Below are positions 1 to 9,846 of a DNA stretch of 42,694 nt, piece after piece (the first letter of the stretch is position 1; every line of letters begins with the position of its first letter). The stretch spans positions 1-42,694 of the forward strand of contig JAUQOX010000002.1 in assembly GCA_030550695.1 (NCBI GenBank), given 5' to 3'. Under the pieces are notes generated by a model. It was given only the letters and a program-made list of their open reading frames with translations. It did no database searches and was not told the origin of the DNA. This DNA comes from Gemmatimonadota bacterium. GTDB taxonomy: Bacteria; Gemmatimonadota; Gemmatimonadetes; Longimicrobiales; Gaopeijiaceae. The position numbers and the translations under genes are program-made.

Positions 1-2
1 TG

Positions 3-650
3 TTGGGGTCGAACCTTTCGGGCACGTTCCGTTCGGCGGAGGCGGCGGCCGGCCTCTTCCGGAAAGAAAGGGGGGTGGGGGGCGAGGCGGGGGACGGGGC
101 GCCGGGGAGCGCCGGCAAGATCCCGATCCACCTGGTGGATACCCTGGGTGCTTCGCTCCTTCAGGGCCTGCTGGTCCTGAAGGCGGCGGAACTGGCGGAG
201 GGGGGAATGCCGGCCCGGGAGATCGCAGAGGAACTCCGGCGCATCCGGGCCCGGTCCGGCATGCTCCTCACCCTGGAGTCCCTGGACCGGCTGGCGGCCT
301 CGGGGAGGGTCGGGTTGGTCCAGGCCCGCCTGGCCCGGATCCTGGGGATCCGCCCGATCCTGAAGATCACGGCTTCGAGCCCGCCGGTGGTGGCCGTGGG
401 GAAGGGTTGGGGGCGGAGGGCGAGGTGGGCCGCCTTCCTGAAGGCCCTGGGCCGGGAAATCCCCCCCGGGGCCCGCAGGCTCCGTTTCGGCATCGTCCAC
501 GTGGGTTGGCCGGACATCGTCCCCCGGCTTTCCGAGGCCCTCCGCCGCCGGTACGGCGAGGTGGAGATCCTTGAAGCCCCCGCCACCCCCGTCCTCGCCA
601 CCCATGTCGGGTCGGGCACCTTTGCGGTAGCCTATCTGGTGGAAGACTGA
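3..650 (+). CDS. DegV family protein (fatty-acid-binding fold), 5' truncated by window edge
   Basis: Frame open from the window edge. SNLSGTFRSA, LLTLESLDRLAASGRVG, IRPILKI and a C-terminal HVGSGTFAVAYLVED match the DegV C-terminal pattern. Confidence 0.75.
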   Translation: MGSNLSGTFRSAEAAAGLFRKERGVGGEAGDGAPGSAGKIPIHLVDTLGASLLQGLLVLKAAELAEGGMPAREIAEELRRIRARSGMLLTLESLDRLAASGRVGLVQARLARILGIRPILKITASSPPVVAVGKGWGRRARWAAFLKALGREIPPGARRLRFGIVHVGWPDIVPRLSEALRRRYGEVEILEAPATPVLATHVGSGTFAVAYLVED

Positions 651-777
651 CCGGGGTGTGGGAGGGGACGCGTCCCTCCGCCTCCCCCCTCGGCGGGGCT
701 TCCGGCCCGAATCCGATCCTGCGCACCCTCCACGCCGGATCGGGGCGCGGCATGATCCGTCCTCATGGAAAGGGCCC

Positions 778-2271
778 ATGACCGAGACTCTTCTCCCCAC
801 CACGGCAGTCGGCGGCGGAGCCGCCTTGGCGGCGTTCCTGGCCTATCTCCTCCTTCTCCTCCTCATCGGGGTCCTTTCGGCCCGGTTCTCTTCGGCGGGG
901 ATCCGGGAGTTCTTCGTGGGGGGACGGAGGATGAACCGTTTCGTGGTGGCGCTCTCCGCCGTGGTGTCGGGCAGGAGCGCCTGGCTGCTCTTGGGGGTCA
1001 CGGGCATGGCCTACACCATGGGGGTCTCGGCCTTTTGGGCGGTCTCGGGATACACGGCGGCGGAACTTGTCCTGTTCCTGACCTACGCCCGCAGGCTCAG
1101 GGAGTTCAGCGAAGCCCACGACTGCATTACCCTGCCGGACTTCTTTGCGGCCAGGGTGGGGGACCCGGCCGGCCGCCTGCGGCTCGTGCTGGCCGTGGTG
1201 ATCCTGGTCTTCATGGTGGTCTACGTGTCGGCCCAGTTCCTGGGGGGTGGAAAGGCCATGGCCGCCAGCTTCGGCCTGAGCCAGGAGGCGGGGGTGTTGG
1301 TGACGGCCCTCATCGTGTTGGCCTACACCATGATGGGCGGTTTTCTGGCGGTGAGCCTCACCGATACGTTGCAGGCCTTCCTCATGCTCTTGGGGCTGGT
1401 CGTCCTGCCCGTGGCGGTGGTCAGCCATGCCGGGGGGTGGGGGGCGGTGGCGGCCCAACTGGGGGCCTACGACCCCTCCTTTTTGGACCCTCTGGCTCTA
1501 GGCTTCGGGGCCTGGCTGGGCTTCGTGGGGATCGGCCTGGGTTCGCCGGGGAACCCCCACATTCTGGTCCGCTACATGTCCATCCGGGACCCGGGCCAGC
1601 TCCCCTGGGCAGCGGCGGTGGGTACCACCTGGAACGTCCTCATGGGGGCCGGGGCCGTCTTGGCGGGGTTGGTGGGGAGGATCTACTTCCCGGACCCCTC
1701 CCTCCTTCCCGGGGGAGATCCCGAGAACCTGTTCCCCACCCTGGCCCAGATGCACCTCCACCCCGTGCTGTTCGGGATGGTGGTGGCTGCCATCTTCGCG
1801 GCCATCATGTCCACGGCCGACTCTCAGCTCCTGGTGGCCGCTTCGGCGGTGGTGCGGGACGCCTACGAGAAGGTTCTCCGAAAGGGGCAAGGGATCCCTG
1901 CCCGGCGCCTGGTCCTCTATTCCCGTCTGGCCGTCGTCTTCCTGGTGGGGGTGGCCTTGGTGTTGGGCTGGGCGGCCCAGAGCCTGGTGTTTTGGCTGGT
2001 CCTCTTTGCCTGGGGGGGGTTGGGGGCGGCCTTGGGGCCCACTTCCATCCTGGCCCTCTACTGGCGGGGGGTGACCCGGCGAGGGATCCTGGCGGGGCTG
2101 GGGACCGGCACGGTGGTGACCTTCGTGTGGAACCTGACGCCGGCCCTGGATGCCCGCCTCTACGAGCTCATTCCGGCGTTCTTCCTGGCCCTGGCGGCCA
2201 CGGTGGGGGTGAGCCTGCTGGATCTCAGGCGGAAGCCCGGAGCCTGCCCTCCACCAGGAGCTCCCAGGTAG
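778..2271 (+). CDS. Sodium:solute symporter (SSS family, PutP-like)
   Basis: Multi-TM protein MTETLLPTT...; FFVGGRRMNRFVVALSAVVSGRSAWLLLGVTGMAY, AAIFAAIMSTADSQLLVAASAVVRDAYEK are typical of the SSS family. ATG at 778 preferred over the upstream ORF start. Confidence 0.9.
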   Translation: MTETLLPTTAVGGGAALAAFLAYLLLLLLIGVLSARFSSAGIREFFVGGRRMNRFVVALSAVVSGRSAWLLLGVTGMAYTMGVSAFWAVSGYTAAELVLFLTYARRLREFSEAHDCITLPDFFAARVGDPAGRLRLVLAVVILVFMVVYVSAQFLGGGKAMAASFGLSQEAGVLVTALIVLAYTMMGGFLAVSLTDTLQAFLMLLGLVVLPVAVVSHAGGWGAVAAQLGAYDPSFLDPLALGFGAWLGFVGIGLGSPGNPHILVRYMSIRDPGQLPWAAAVGTTWNVLMGAGAVLAGLVGRIYFPDPSLLPGGDPENLFPTLAQMHLHPVLFGMVVAAIFAAIMSTADSQLLVAASAVVRDAYEKVLRKGQGIPARRLVLYSRLAVVFLVGVALVLGWAAQSLVFWLVLFAWGGLGAALGPTSILALYWRGVTRRGILAGLGTGTVVTFVWNLTPALDARLYELIPAFFLALAATVGVSLLDLRRKPGACPPPGAPR

Positions 2272-2668
2272 CCCGCTGCGGGGGAGAAAGGGCGGGGGGG
2301 AGAAAAACGCCCACTGCACGACCCCCACCCTCCGGGAGGTGGATCACCAGGCAGTCCAGGGGGGTGGCGTCGTCCAGGGGCGAGGCCCGGCCCGAAGGGT
2401 CGATGGCCAGCGTCCGCCCGGGGGCCAGGAGTTCGGCCAGGAAGCGTCCGTACTGCCGCCACAGAAGAAGGGGGTCCGCCTCCCCCCGGGCCACCGCCGG
2501 AACCACCTCGGCCTCGTAATGGGCTACCGCCCGCTCGTAAGCTTCGGGGTCCCGCTCCCGGAGTTGCCGCAGGGTCTGACGGCAGAGTTGCCGGGGATCG
2601 GGCCCCCCCCACGACGCCAGGGAGTCCTCCAGGCGGCGGTCGGCCTCCTGCCGAAGTTTCGGATCCAT
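2225..2668 (-). CDS. Hypothetical protein (147 aa), convergent with and overlapping the symporter 3' end
   Basis: MDPKLRQEADRRLEDSLASWGGPDPRQLCRQTLRQLRERDPEAYERAVAHYEAEVVPAVARGEADPLLLWRQYGRFLAELLAPG... has balanced protein-like composition. Start chosen at 2668; the upstream part of the ORF is low quality. Confidence 0.65.
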   Translation of the reverse strand: MDPKLRQEADRRLEDSLASWGGPDPRQLCRQTLRQLRERDPEAYERAVAHYEAEVVPAVARGEADPLLLWRQYGRFLAELLAPGRTLAIDPSGRASPLDDATPLDCLVIHLPEGGGRAVGVFLPPALSPPQRATWELLVEGRLRASA

Positions 2669-2884
2669 GGCTGGAGGATGGAAGGCGGGGCGGAGGTCGT
2701 CAACCCTCGCCCCTTCGGCCGCCGGTGCCCCCTCCGTTCGCGTGGGGGGCAGCCGAGGGCACGGAAGACGAAGAGATCCAGGGGCCGTGGCGCCACCCCC
2801 GGTCGGCCTTCCGACGCCCCCCTCGTTGGCACCCTCTCCTCTTCTCCTTACTTTTGGATCCCCCTCTTTCGCTTGGAGACCGCC

Positions 2885-3427
2885 ATGACCAAGACCGAGG
2901 CCCTCGGCCCCCGATCCGATCCCATGGCCGCCGGGTACCTGGACCTTTCGTGGGAAATGTTCGGCGAGCTCTGTCGTTCCTTGGCCCTTCGGGTGGCCCG
3001 GGACTACGATCCGGACTTGGTGGTGGGGATCGCCCGGGCCGGCGTCATCCCCGGCGCGGTGGTGGCCACCATCCTCCGAAAGGACTTCTATTCCCTGACC
3101 ATTTCCCGAAGGGAAGGGGGTGAAGTGGTCCGGGAGCGGCCCGCCGTGCTCTCGGCGGCCCCCCTCCAGTGCTACGGCAAGCGCGTCTTGCTGGTGGACG
3201 AGATCACCTCGTCGGGAGATACCCTCCGGCTGGGCCTTGCGGCCCTGCGGGATGTCGGGGCCAAGGAAATCCGCACGGCCACCAGCTTCGCCCGTCCGAA
3301 GGGCTACCGCCCCCACTACGTGGCCTTGGAGACGGACGCCACCGTCATCTTTCCCTGGGATCGGAAGATCTACCTGGACAAGCAGCTGGTGGTGAACCCC
3401 CGCTACGCCGAGGTCTTGGAAGAGTAG
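2885..3427 (+). CDS. Phosphoribosyltransferase domain protein
   Basis: PDLVVGIARAGVIPGAVVATIL and the PRPP-binding loop RVLLVDEITSSGDTLRLGLAAL. Confidence 0.85.
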   Translation: MTKTEALGPRSDPMAAGYLDLSWEMFGELCRSLALRVARDYDPDLVVGIARAGVIPGAVVATILRKDFYSLTISRREGGEVVRERPAVLSAAPLQCYGKRVLLVDEITSSGDTLRLGLAALRDVGAKEIRTATSFARPKGYRPHYVALETDATVIFPWDRKIYLDKQLVVNPRYAEVLEE

Positions 3428-3439
3428 GCGGAGCCTGCC

Positions 3440-3470
3440 GGGGCCCCCGGGGCTGACCTCGGGGGTCCCC
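3440..3470. terminator. Stem-loop between convergent genes
   Basis: GGGGCCCCCG...CGGGGGtCCCC inverted repeat just after the PRTase stop and just before the rho stop (minus strand). No strong U-tract. Confidence 0.45.
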
Positions 3471-3476
3471 CCCTTC

Positions 3477-4730
3477 CTAGGTTCCCGAAGCCATGCTGTC
3501 CAGGAACTCCTGGTTCGTGCGGGTGCGCTTCATCCGGTCGATGAGGAACTCCACGGCTTCGGCAGGGGGCATGTCCGAAAGGAAATTGCGGAGAAGGTAG
3601 ACGCGGTTCAGCTCCTGCTCCGTAAGGAGGAGTTCTTCCCGCCGGGTGCCCGAGCGGTTGATGTCGATGGCGGGGAAGATGCGCTTGTCGGCGATGTGCC
3701 GGTCCAACACCAGCTCCATGTTCCCCGTCCCTTTGAACTCCTCGAAGATCACCTCGTCCATCCGGCTCCCCGTCTCGATGAGGGCCGTGGCGATGATGGA
3801 CAACGAGCCTCCTCCCTCGATGTTCCGGGCGGCCCCGAAGAACCGCTTCGGCTTGTGCAGGGCGTTGGCGTCCACACCCCCCGAGAGGATCTTCCCCGAG
3901 TGGGGAACCACCACGTTGTAGGCCCGGGCCAGCCGGGTGATGGAGTCCAGCAGGATCACCACGTCCCGGCCGTGCTCCACCAGCCGCTTGGCCTTCTCCA
4001 AGACCATCTCGGCCACCTGGGTGTGGCGGTCGGCGGGCTCGTCGAAGGTGGAGCTGATGACCTCGGCCTTCACGTGCTCCTCCATGTCCGTCACCTCTTC
4101 GGGCCGCTCGTCGATGAGCAGCACGATGAGATGCACCTCGGGGTGATTCTCGGCGATGGAGTTGGCGATTTTCTGGAGCAGGATCGTCTTGCCGGCCTTG
4201 GGGGGTGAGGTGATGAGACCCCGCTGCCCCTTACCCACCGGGGTAATGAGGTCCATGATCCGCATGGAAATGTCTCCGCTCTTGTTCTCGAGGCGGAGGC
4301 GCTCCTCGGGGAACCGGGGCTTCAGGTTGTCGAAGGCGATGCGGTGCTTGGCCTTTTCCGGCTCCTCGCCGTTCACCTTCTCCACTTTGAGGAGGGCCAG
4401 GTAGCGCTCGCCCTCTTTGGGAGGGCGGACCTGCCCCAGGATGGTGTCGCCGGTCCGCAGATCGAAGCGCTTGATCTGGGACGGGCTCACGTAGATGTCG
4501 TCGGGTCCGTAGAGGTAGTTCCAATCCTGGGACCGGAGAAAGCCATAGCCCTCCGGCAGGATTTCCAGAACCCCCTCGCCCCGCAGGATGACGTCGCTGT
4601 CCAGCAACGTCTGTTCGATGCGGAACAGGAGGTCCTGTTTTCGAAGGCCCGAGTAGTTGGCGATGTTGAGCTCTTCGGCGAGTTCGTGAAGCTCCGTAAT
4701 GCTTTTGCTCTTGAGTTCCGCAATGTCCAC
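3477..4730 (-). CDS. rho: Transcription termination factor Rho
   Basis: [104 protein letters not shown] are diagnostic. GTG start at 4730 gives 417 aa. Confidence 0.97.
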   Translation of the reverse strand: MDIAELKSKSITELHELAEELNIANYSGLRKQDLLFRIEQTLLDSDVILRGEGVLEILPEGYGFLRSQDWNYLYGPDDIYVSPSQIKRFDLRTGDTILGQVRPPKEGERYLALLKVEKVNGEEPEKAKHRIAFDNLKPRFPEERLRLENKSGDISMRIMDLITPVGKGQRGLITSPPKAGKTILLQKIANSIAENHPEVHLIVLLIDERPEEVTDMEEHVKAEVISSTFDEPADRHTQVAEMVLEKAKRLVEHGRDVVILLDSITRLARAYNVVVPHSGKILSGGVDANALHKPKRFFGAARNIEGGGSLSIIATALIETGSRMDEVIFEEFKGTGNMELVLDRHIADKRIFPAIDINRSGTRREELLLTEQELNRVYLLRNFLSDMPPAEAVEFLIDRMKRTRTNQEFLDSMASGT

Positions 4731-5074
4731 GGCTGAAACTCCAAGTTGGTCCGTAGGCCCTTCCCGGGCTGCGGCTGGAGGGGTGGGACGGGTGGAGAGG
4801 AATCGGATTCGTTGGCGAACTGGACGGAGTGACAGAATCTGCCGGCGGGTGGCCACCGCCGCCCATGAAAACCAAAATCTCGGAGAAAGAAAAAACCGGG
4901 CGTTGGCCGTCCTCGATGGAAGCGACGATATGTTAACGGGGTGGAAGAAGAGGGGCAAGACCCGCTCCCTTCCCGGCCGGTTCCGGCCCTGCCGGGGGCG
5001 GGGGCGGCGGTGGGGGTCGATGGGGGGACGGTGATTTTTTTCTTTTTCGCTGATCGGGGATCCGCTGAAGAATC

Positions 5075-5103
5075 TTGACGTAACTGTCAGAGAAGGAAAC
5101 ATT
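5075..5103 (+). promoter_or_regulatory. Putative sigma70-like promoter for the 5146 gene
   Basis: TTGACG - 17 bp - AACATT in a locally AT-rich stretch upstream of ATG 5146. Confidence 0.35.
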
Positions 5104-5145
5104 AGTTTTCAAAGATTCTACCCGGACGCCGGCAGGGGAGGAGGG

Positions 5146-5499
5146 ATGGCGAGGCACAATCGGGAAGGACAAGGAGCCGATCAGAAGGGCTACCAGTACA
5201 CCATCAGCTACCAGCCCGATTGGCTTCGTTTCGTGAAGGTCACCCGGGACCTGGAATCGGGTCGTCAGTCCACGAAAACCCTTTTCCGGAATCCGCTGGA
5301 CCGGCGGGAAGCCGAGCCGGGGGACCGGGTTCGCACCCGGGTGGTGTGCCGGGACCACCCTCTCGATTTCGAGGTGGTCCTTTCGGATCCCTACCGGGTG
5401 GTGACACGCCTGAGGGTCACCTGCCGCATACCCCGTCCGGACGGGTCGGGCGAAGAGGAGATCGAGTTCACCTTCGAAGACCGGCTGCCGGGTCCCTGA
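5146..5499 (+). CDS. Hypothetical protein (117 aa)
   Basis: MARHNREGQGADQKGYQYTISYQPDWLRFVKVTRDLESGRQSTKTLFRN...; good composition, preceded by a purine-rich GGGGAGGAGGG site. Confidence 0.7.
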   Translation: MARHNREGQGADQKGYQYTISYQPDWLRFVKVTRDLESGRQSTKTLFRNPLDRREAEPGDRVRTRVVCRDHPLDFEVVLSDPYRVVTRLRVTCRIPRPDGSGEEEIEFTFEDRLPGP

Positions 5500-5703
5500 C
5501 CGTCGGTTCTTGCCTGCCGTCCCGGCGGGGTGGCCCGCCCGCCAACCGGCCCGAAGGGGGCCTCCCGGGGGATCGCCCCTTCGGGGGGCGGTCCGCCTTC
5601 GGCGGCCTGGCCGGGGCGGTGGAGGGCCGGGGTGGCGTGGGCCGGCGGGAGGTCCAGGCCCCCGCCTGGTCATCCCCTTCCCCCTCGGGCTATACTTTTT
5701 CCG

Positions 5704-6504
5704 ATGAACACCCGGTTTCTCAACACCCGCTTTCTCCAAGATCCCCTGCAACTGGTGGGGCGGTCGGCCCTGGACACCACCGCCCAGATCGGCCGTTGGG
5801 GGGGGCTCATCACCGCGACCCTCAAGGCCTTGCCGAAGGTGGACATCTGGGGCCGTCTCCTGGTGGGGCAGTTGGCCCGCATCGGGGTGGATTCCATTCC
5901 CATCGCCCTCTTCATCGCCACCTTCACCGGGGTGGTGATGGCGCTGCAGGCCTCCTACACCTTCACCGGGGCCGTCCCCCTCTATTTCGTGGGTGCCCTG
6001 GTGGGGAAGACCATGATCCTGGAGCTGGGACCCGTACTCACCGGCCTGGCCTTGGCGGGGCGCGTCGGGGCCAATATTGCCGCGGAGCTGGGCACCATGA
6101 GGGTGACGGAACAGATCGACGCCCTGGAGACCTTGGCCTACGACCCTGTGGCCTACCTGGTGGTTCCCCGGATTCTGGCGGGCCTGGTCATGTTCCCCGT
6201 GGTGGTGGTCCTGGCCACCACCACGGGCATTGCGGCGGGCTGGCTTACGTCGCTCCAGCTCCTGGACCTCTCCACCCCGGCCTTCATGAAGGGGCTCCGG
6301 CTTTTCTTTCAGCCCTGGGACGTGCAGTTCGCCCTCATCAAGTCGGTGAGCTTCGGCCTCACGGTGACCTCCGTGGGGTGCTTCTTCGGCTTCACCACCC
6401 AGGGTGGGGCGGAGGGGGTGGGGCTGTCCGCCACCCGGGCGGTGGTGGTGAGCAGCATGGTGATCTTGGCGTTGGATGCGTTCTGGGCGGCGACGCTCCT
6501 ATGA
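5704..6504 (+). CDS. mlaE: MlaE-family ABC transporter permease
   Basis: TFTGVVMALQASYTF..., VLTGLALAGRVGANIAAELGTMRVTEQIDALETL and the C-terminal VGLSATRAVVVSSMVILALDAFWA are characteristic of MlaE. Confidence 0.92.
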   Translation: MNTRFLNTRFLQDPLQLVGRSALDTTAQIGRWGGLITATLKALPKVDIWGRLLVGQLARIGVDSIPIALFIATFTGVVMALQASYTFTGAVPLYFVGALVGKTMILELGPVLTGLALAGRVGANIAAELGTMRVTEQIDALETLAYDPVAYLVVPRILAGLVMFPVVVVLATTTGIAAGWLTSLQLLDLSTPAFMKGLRLFFQPWDVQFALIKSVSFGLTVTSVGCFFGFTTQGGAEGVGLSATRAVVVSSMVILALDAFWAATLL

Positions 6505-7250
6505 GCATCGTCCTCAAAGACGTGTACAAATCCTTCGGGCCGAACCCGGTCCTTCGGGGACTTTCCCTGGAAGTGCGGGACGGCGAGACGTTGGCCGTGG
6601 TGGGGCAGTCGGGTTCGGGGAAGTCGGTGGCTTTGAAGCACATGGTGGGACTCCTCAAGCCGGACCGGGGGGAAGTGTGGGTGGATGGGGTGAACCTGGC
6701 CCACCTGGATCAGGAGGGGCTGTACGAGGTGAGGAGGAAGGTGGGCTATGTGTTCCAGTTCGCGGCCCTCTTCGACTCCCTGACGGTGGAGGAAAACGTG
6801 GGCCTGGGGTTGCGCCGCCTTCGGGGCATGACGGAAGAGGCCATCCGCAAGCGGGTGGCGGAGTGCTTGCGGCTGGTGGACCTGGACGGGTACCAGGACC
6901 GCCTGCCCAGCCAGCTTTCCGGAGGGCAGCGCAAACGGGCGGGCTTGGCCCGGGCCATCGCCACCAACCCCCGTTATCTTCTGTACGACGAGCCCACCAC
7001 CGGGCTCGATCCCGTCACCACGACGGTGATTGACCGGCTCATCGTCCGGATGCGCGAGGAACTGGGGGTGACCTCCGTTCTCATCACCCACGACATGGGG
7101 AGCGCTTACCGGGTGGCCGACCGGATCGGGATGCTTTTCGAGGGTAGCCTTCGCTTCATCGGGACCCCTGAAGAGATTCGGGCCTGCCCCGATCCGGTGG
7201 TCCGTGGTTTCATCGAAGGCAAACCCGAGCTCCTGGAGGGGGCGGGATGA
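6501..7250 (+). CDS. mlaF: MlaF-like ABC transporter ATP-binding protein
   Basis: Walker A GQSGSGKSV, signature LSGGQRKRAGLARA, Walker B LLYDEPTTGLDP, H-loop ITHDM. ATGA overlap with mlaE. Confidence 0.93.
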   Translation: MSIVLKDVYKSFGPNPVLRGLSLEVRDGETLAVVGQSGSGKSVALKHMVGLLKPDRGEVWVDGVNLAHLDQEGLYEVRRKVGYVFQFAALFDSLTVEENVGLGLRRLRGMTEEAIRKRVAECLRLVDLDGYQDRLPSQLSGGQRKRAGLARAIATNPRYLLYDEPTTGLDPVTTTVIDRLIVRMREELGVTSVLITHDMGSAYRVADRIGMLFEGSLRFIGTPEEIRACPDPVVRGFIEGKPELLEGAG

Positions 7251-8236
7251 CACGTGGCAAGGAGATCCTGGTGGGGGTGGTCATCGTCCTGGGCGTGGCC
7301 GTCGCCCTGGTGGGCACCCTGTGGCTCCAGGACGCCAGCTTCGGGAGGGGAACCCGGGAGGTGGAAGCCCTCTTCTTGGAAGTGGGCCAGCTCATGAACG
7401 GGAACTCCGTCAAGTTGAGGGGGGTGACCATCGGGCGGGTGGTGGCGGTGACGGTGGAACCCGACGGGCGGGCGGTGCGGGTCCGGATGCGGATCCGCGA
7501 CGATGTCCAGCTTCCGGCGGACCCGGCGGTGCTGGTGGCCCCGGAATCCCTTTTCGGGGACTGGCAGGCGGAGATCGTCCCTCGTTCGGCTTACGCCCAA
7601 TTCGATTTCTATCCCGCAGGGGAGCCCGGGACCATGGCCGGCTATGCCCTCCCCGACATTTCCCGGCTCACGGCCTCCCTGGATCAGATCTCCAAGAACC
7701 TGGGATCCCTCACCAGCCGGGTGGAGGAGACCTTCACCGACGAGACCGCCAGGAACCTGGCCCGGGCCATCGACAACATCGAGGAGGTCAGCCATCGCCT
7801 CAGAGACCTGGTGGAGGTGCAGGCGGCGGCCTTCGCCAACCTGGCCACCGAGGTGGAGTCCGCCGCCGTGGAGTTGGGCGATGCCGCCCGGGCGGCCAAC
7901 GAGGCGTTCCAGCGGGCCGAAGGGATCCTGGGTTCCCCGGGCACCGATTCCCTCCTGGCCAACGCCCGGGTGGCCATGGCCAACCTCAGGGAGGTGTCGG
8001 AAGAGCTGGGGGCCACGAATCGGCAGGCCCGCAGCTTCCTGCTCCAGGCCGACTCCACCTTCGCGCGGCTCGCTCGCCTGACGTACCGGGTGGAGGCCGG
8101 CGAAGGGGCCCTGGGGGCCCTCATGGGGGACCAGATCATCGTGGCCCGCACCCGGGAAGTCTTGGATCAGCTCAACCTTTTGTTGAAGGACCTCAAGGAG
8201 AATCCCCAGCGCTATGTGCGGATCTCCATTTTCTGA
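7247..8236 (+). CDS. MCE/MlaD family protein
   Basis: N-terminal TM (ILVGVVIVLGVAVALVGTLWL) followed by an MCE domain (ALFLEVGQLMNGNSVKLRGVTIGRVVAV) and a helical C-terminus. ATGA overlap with mlaF. Confidence 0.88.
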   Translation: MTRGKEILVGVVIVLGVAVALVGTLWLQDASFGRGTREVEALFLEVGQLMNGNSVKLRGVTIGRVVAVTVEPDGRAVRVRMRIRDDVQLPADPAVLVAPESLFGDWQAEIVPRSAYAQFDFYPAGEPGTMAGYALPDISRLTASLDQISKNLGSLTSRVEETFTDETARNLARAIDNIEEVSHRLRDLVEVQAAAFANLATEVESAAVELGDAARAANEAFQRAEGILGSPGTDSLLANARVAMANLREVSEELGATNRQARSFLLQADSTFARLARLTYRVEAGEGALGALMGDQIIVARTREVLDQLNLLLKDLKENPQRYVRISIF

Positions 8237-8807
8237 GGCAACCAGGGGTCCGGAGCCCGCCGACGATCCGGGGGCGGGGGAAGGGGACGGGGGAGGGCCC
8301 GAAGCCGAAGGCGAAAGCTCCCTCTTGAGCGCCCGCAGCGGCGTGGGCTGGCAGCGGGGGCCTCGCCAGGAGCGGAGCGCCGGGGGGGTGGTGGTGCGGC
8401 GCATCGGGGGGGTCCTGCATCTGCTTCTCATCAAGGACCCCTACGGGCATTGGGGGCTCCCCAAGGGACACGTGGAGCCGGACGAAGGGCCCGCCGAGGC
8501 CGCCCTTCGCGAGGTGCGGGAAGAAACGGGGCTGGGCGACCTCGAGCTGGGCCCGGAACTTCGGACCATCGATTGGTACTTCCGGGTTCACGGCAAGCTG
8601 GTTCACAAACATTGCACCTTTTACCTGATGACGTCCCAAGACGGCGAGACCAGGCCCCAAAGGGAGGAGGGCATCAGCGCCTGCCGCTGGCTTCCCATGG
8701 CGGAAGCCTTGGAAAAGGTGGAATACGCCAATGCCCGGGAGGTGGTGAAGGACGCCATGCGGCTCCTCCTGGGAGAACCGGAGTCGGGTAGGGACGTCCA
8801 AGAGTGA
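8214..8807 (+). CDS. NUDIX hydrolase
   Basis: Nudix box GHVEPDEGPAEAALREVREETGLGD; starts inside the mlaD-like 3' end (23 nt overlap). Confidence 0.88.
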   Translation: MCGSPFSEATRGPEPADDPGAGEGDGGGPEAEGESSLLSARSGVGWQRGPRQERSAGGVVVRRIGGVLHLLLIKDPYGHWGLPKGHVEPDEGPAEAALREVREETGLGDLELGPELRTIDWYFRVHGKLVHKHCTFYLMTSQDGETRPQREEGISACRWLPMAEALEKVEYANAREVVKDAMRLLLGEPESGRDVQE

Positions 8808-8822
8808 ATTCGAGCCGGTGGC

Positions 8823-9842
8823 ATGACGGAAACGACCATTGCGGATATTACCATTCTGGGAGGGGGCCCCACCGGGCTCTACGCGGCCTTCTACGCCGGG
8901 ATGCGGCAGCGCTCGGTGCGGATCATCGACTCCTTGCCCGAGCTGGGCGGGCAACTCACCGCCCTCTACCCCGAGAAGTACATCTACGATGTAGGCGGAT
9001 TTCCAAAGGTTCTTGCCAGGGATCTGGGCAAAGCGCTGGTGGAACAGGCGCTCCAGTTCTCTCCCGAAGTGGTCCTGGGAGAAGAGATCTTAGGCCTTAC
9101 CCGCAACGGGGCGGGCTTTTGCTTGGAAGGACGGAGGGGCCGCTACCTTACCCGCGCTCTGATCCTGGCGGTGGGGAAGGGCGCCATGACGCCGGTGAAG
9201 CTGGAGTGCCCCGGCTATGAGGAGTTCCTGGGCCGAGGGGTGGACTATACCGTTCGCGATCTGGAGAGCTACCGGGGGAAGCGGGTGGTGGTGGTGGGGG
9301 GCGGGGACTCGGCGGTGGACTGGGCGCTGGCCCTCCACCCCCTGGCCAGCAGGGTGCTCTTGGTGCACCGCCGGGGCACCTTCCGGGCCCTGGAGCGATC
9401 GGTGGAACTGCTGCGGGAAGCCGAGGCCCGCGGGCAGGTCGAGATCCGCACGTTCCACGAAGTCCGGGAGATCCGCGGCCGGGAAAGGGTCGAGGCCGTG
9501 GCCCTCGTAGACAACCAGGGGGGGGAGGAATCCCTGGTGGAGGCGGATGCGGTGGTGGCCTGTTTGGGCTTCAAACCCGACCTGGGGCCCTTGCGGTCCT
9601 GGGGGATCCGCCTGGAAAGGAACCGGGTGGCGGTGAACCACCGCATGGAGACGAACCTGGAGGGGGTCTATGCCGCCGGCGACATCGTGGGCTACGAGGG
9701 CAAGCTGGACCTCATTGCCACCGGCTTTGCCGAGGCAGCCATCGCCGTGAACAACGCGGTCCACTTCCTGGACCCCACGGCCCGGGTGAACCCCGGCCAT
9801 TCCACGAACCTGAAGATCTTCCAAGAGCGGAAGGAAGCCTAG
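8823..9842 (+). CDS. Ferredoxin/flavodoxin-NADP+ reductase, thioredoxin-reductase-like type (no CxxC)
   Basis: [70 protein letters not shown]; YumC-like organisation lacking the TrxB CxxC. Confidence 0.85.
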   Translation: MTETTIADITILGGGPTGLYAAFYAGMRQRSVRIIDSLPELGGQLTALYPEKYIYDVGGFPKVLARDLGKALVEQALQFSPEVVLGEEILGLTRNGAGFCLEGRRGRYLTRALILAVGKGAMTPVKLECPGYEEFLGRGVDYTVRDLESYRGKRVVVVGGGDSAVDWALALHPLASRVLLVHRRGTFRALERSVELLREAEARGQVEIRTFHEVREIRGRERVEAVALVDNQGGEESLVEADAVVACLGFKPDLGPLRSWGIRLERNRVAVNHRMETNLEGVYAAGDIVGYEGKLDLIATGFAEAAIAVNNAVHFLDPTARVNPGHSTNLKIFQERKEA

Positions 9843-9846
9843 CTCC

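Noticed and set aside
765-2519. 584-aa alternative-frame ORF over the symporter
   Set aside because: G/P/H/R-rich shadow ORF typical of high-GC DNA; the other frame encodes a clear membrane transporter.
4731-5102. N-terminal 124-aa extension of the Rho ORF
   Set aside because: Composition is P/R/S-rich and non-conserved-looking; Rho homology begins at VDIAELKSK, so the GTG at 4730 is the likely start.
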